A DNA stretch of 64,000 bases from Ochromonas danica. Its lineage: Eukaryota; Sar; Chrysophyceae; Chromulinales; Chromulinaceae. The first letter of the stretch is position 1. Every line of letters starts with the position of its first letter. Location of the stretch: the NCBI GenBank assembly GCA_015146655.1, contig VKHL01000016.1:62001-126000 (forward strand). Direction: 5' to 3'. Under the pieces are notes generated by a model, which ran no database searches, was not told the origin of the DNA, and saw only the letters and a program-made list of their open reading frames with translations. Made by a program: the position numbers and the translations under genes. Shown here piece by piece: positions 62,972-64,000 of the stretch.

Positions 62972-64000
62972 ATGACTGGTCGAGCGACTATCGTACGTCA
63001 ATCTAATGGAGGAGGTGGTGGTGGTGGTGGAGGTGGTGGTGGGAGTGGTAGCACTGCTCCTCCTGTGAGCAATACTACCTCGAATAAACCCTCCTCCTCC
63101 TCCACTCCTCTTCCAGCTATAGAGAGGCGGAAAGCTATCTCCTTCCGCCGCACCTCTGCCTTGACAAGAGACCACAAGGAGGCGGTGGAGGAGGTGGCCA
63201 AGGACTACCAGGTCGTCTTCTCAGACAAGCTTGAGAAGCTCGTCTTTCCTTTAGGACTCAAACCCAAGCCTCTAGGAGGAGCAGGAGGAGGAGGAGGAGG
63301 AGAGAGCACTACCTTCCTCACCTCCTCCTCCTCCTCCTCCAACACTACCTCCACCACATCAGCAGCACCTCTCGATGAGGTGCAAAGTCGTCTCTGTGGG
63401 TTACCAGGTCATCTTTCTCTTGACCCATTGACTACTCGGAAGTACTTTGGGTCAACAGCTAGAGAGAAGTTCTTCCGACGCTTTCAATGGCTATCCTCTC
63501 AACGAATGAAGACCTCCTCCTACTCCTCCTGCTCCTCCTCCTCCTCCTCCGCCACCACTACCACACTTGAGATGATTGATCCCTTTGATCGCTTATACTT
63601 CGAAGAAGAGCCTCGAGAAGAATCCTTTCCTTTTCAACCTATTCGTCCTCGCTCCTCTCCTCTTGTTGTTACCACTACCATGAGTAGTGGTGGTGGTGGA
63701 GGAGGAGGAGGTGGTAGCAGTAAGATGTTACCCCCTAGTAGCTCTTCTTCTTCTTCATTGCAGGTGAATGAAGTAGATCGAGACAGTCGCCCTGATGAAC
63801 TAGACGAGTTAGAAGAGTTACAAATGCTAGCAGACCTACGACAACTATCTGTCTCTACTGCTGCTGCTACCACCTCCTCCTCCTACCCCTACCCTCTCTT
63901 ACCCTCTGCAGTGCTGCCTATCAATGACAGCAACAAGAGAGGAGGGAATGGGAGGCCACAGACTGCTACGATCCTCAAGAGACCTTCCACTAGTAGCAAC
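62972..64000 (+). CDS. Ser/Gly-rich protein, 5' part (runs off the window)
   Basis: The frame from ATG 62972 is open for 343 codons to the last base, so the gene is incomplete here. It alternates poly-Gly and poly-Ser tracts, from GGT/GGA/TCC repeats, with compact conserved-looking segments: ERRKAISFRRTSALTRDH, LSLDPLTTRKYFGSTAREKFFRRFQWLSSQR and EVDRDSRPDELDELEELQMLADLRQLS. No family was recognised. Basic patches next to Ser suggest phosphorylation sites, possibly a signalling scaffold, which is inference. Minus-strand frames across the triplet repeats are shadows. Confidence 0.6.
   Translation, partial: MTGRATIVRQSNGGGGGGGGGGGGSGSTAPPVSNTTSNKPSSSSTPLPAIERRKAISFRRTSALTRDHKEAVEEVAKDYQVVFSDKLEKLVFPLGLKPKPLGGAGGGGGGESTTFLTSSSSSSNTTSTTSAAPLDEVQSRLCGLPGHLSLDPLTTRKYFGSTAREKFFRRFQWLSSQRMKTSSYSSCSSSSSSATTTTLEMIDPFDRLYFEEEPREESFPFQPIRPRSSPLVVTTTMSSGGGGGGGGGSSKMLPPSSSSSSSLQVNEVDRDSRPDELDELEELQMLADLRQLSVSTAAATTSSSYPYPLLPSAVLPINDSNKRGGNGRPQTATILKRPSTSSN

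Overview
This is a nuclear contig from a unicellular eukaryote, most likely a flagellated alga with a secondary red-type plastid (a photosynthetic stramenopile or relative). The evidence is direct but indirect as to taxon. Genes are single or few-exon, with short GT-AG introns and the standard code. Several proteins (tRNA isopentenyltransferase, glutamate synthase, a DUF1997-like protein, an orphan at 32839) begin with a signal peptide followed by a Phe, as in bipartite ASAF-type plastid presequences. There is a plastid-type ferredoxin glutamate synthase, a complete SPAG16/PF20 gene (motile 9+2 flagellum) and an ARPC4 gene (Arp2/3 complex). Exact placement cannot be settled from the sequence alone.

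Layout. 0.5-6 kb: DGAT2-type acyltransferase, FkbM-type methyltransferase, tRNA isopentenyltransferase. 6-12 kb: an orphan coiled-coil protein, an orphan 287-aa protein and a large ankyrin-repeat protein. 12.3-14.6 kb: two ribosomal protein uL11 (RPL12) genes, arranged tail to tail as a perfect 843-bp inverted repeat. 15-18 kb: two Golgi-type glycosyltransferases (GT64-like, GT34-like). 18.7-25 kb: a PPR gene and a protein disulfide isomerase, with a tandem duplication of the touching 3' ends of both genes; a 1.5-kb segment of different base and codon style carrying two orphan reading frames sits at the duplication joint. 25-34.5 kb: a three-module 1319-aa glycosyltransferase, an ApaH-like phosphatase, a plastid-type orphan and adenylate kinase 6. 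34.9-42 kb: a proline/glutamine-rich protein, ARPC4, a coiled-coil protein, a small Cys-rich Ly6/uPAR-like surface protein and an NTF2/SnoaL-like candidate. 42.4-48 kb: ferredoxin-dependent glutamate synthase in eight exons. 48-53.5 kb: splicing factor SYF1, a DUF1997-like plastid protein and a periplasmic-binding-fold protein. 53.7-64 kb: THEM6-like thioesterase, a COG1-like Golgi tether with an EF-hand, SmD3, SPAG16, and the first 343 codons of a Ser/Gly-rich protein that runs off the end.

The genes are ordinary housekeeping, glycosylation, trafficking, RNA and plastid genes without operon logic; neighbours are related mainly by shared promoter space. What stands out is genome dynamics: a homogenised palindromic gene pair, a gene-end duplication with filler DNA, short shared upstream modules (CGAATCTCCGAAGAA with GGTTGGC; GTTAACTTAA), intronic minisatellites, and triplet-repeat tracts that insert poly-Ser/Thr/Gly into otherwise conserved domains. 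All exon joins were derived by hand from GT-AG sites with reading-phase checks; no transcript data were available.
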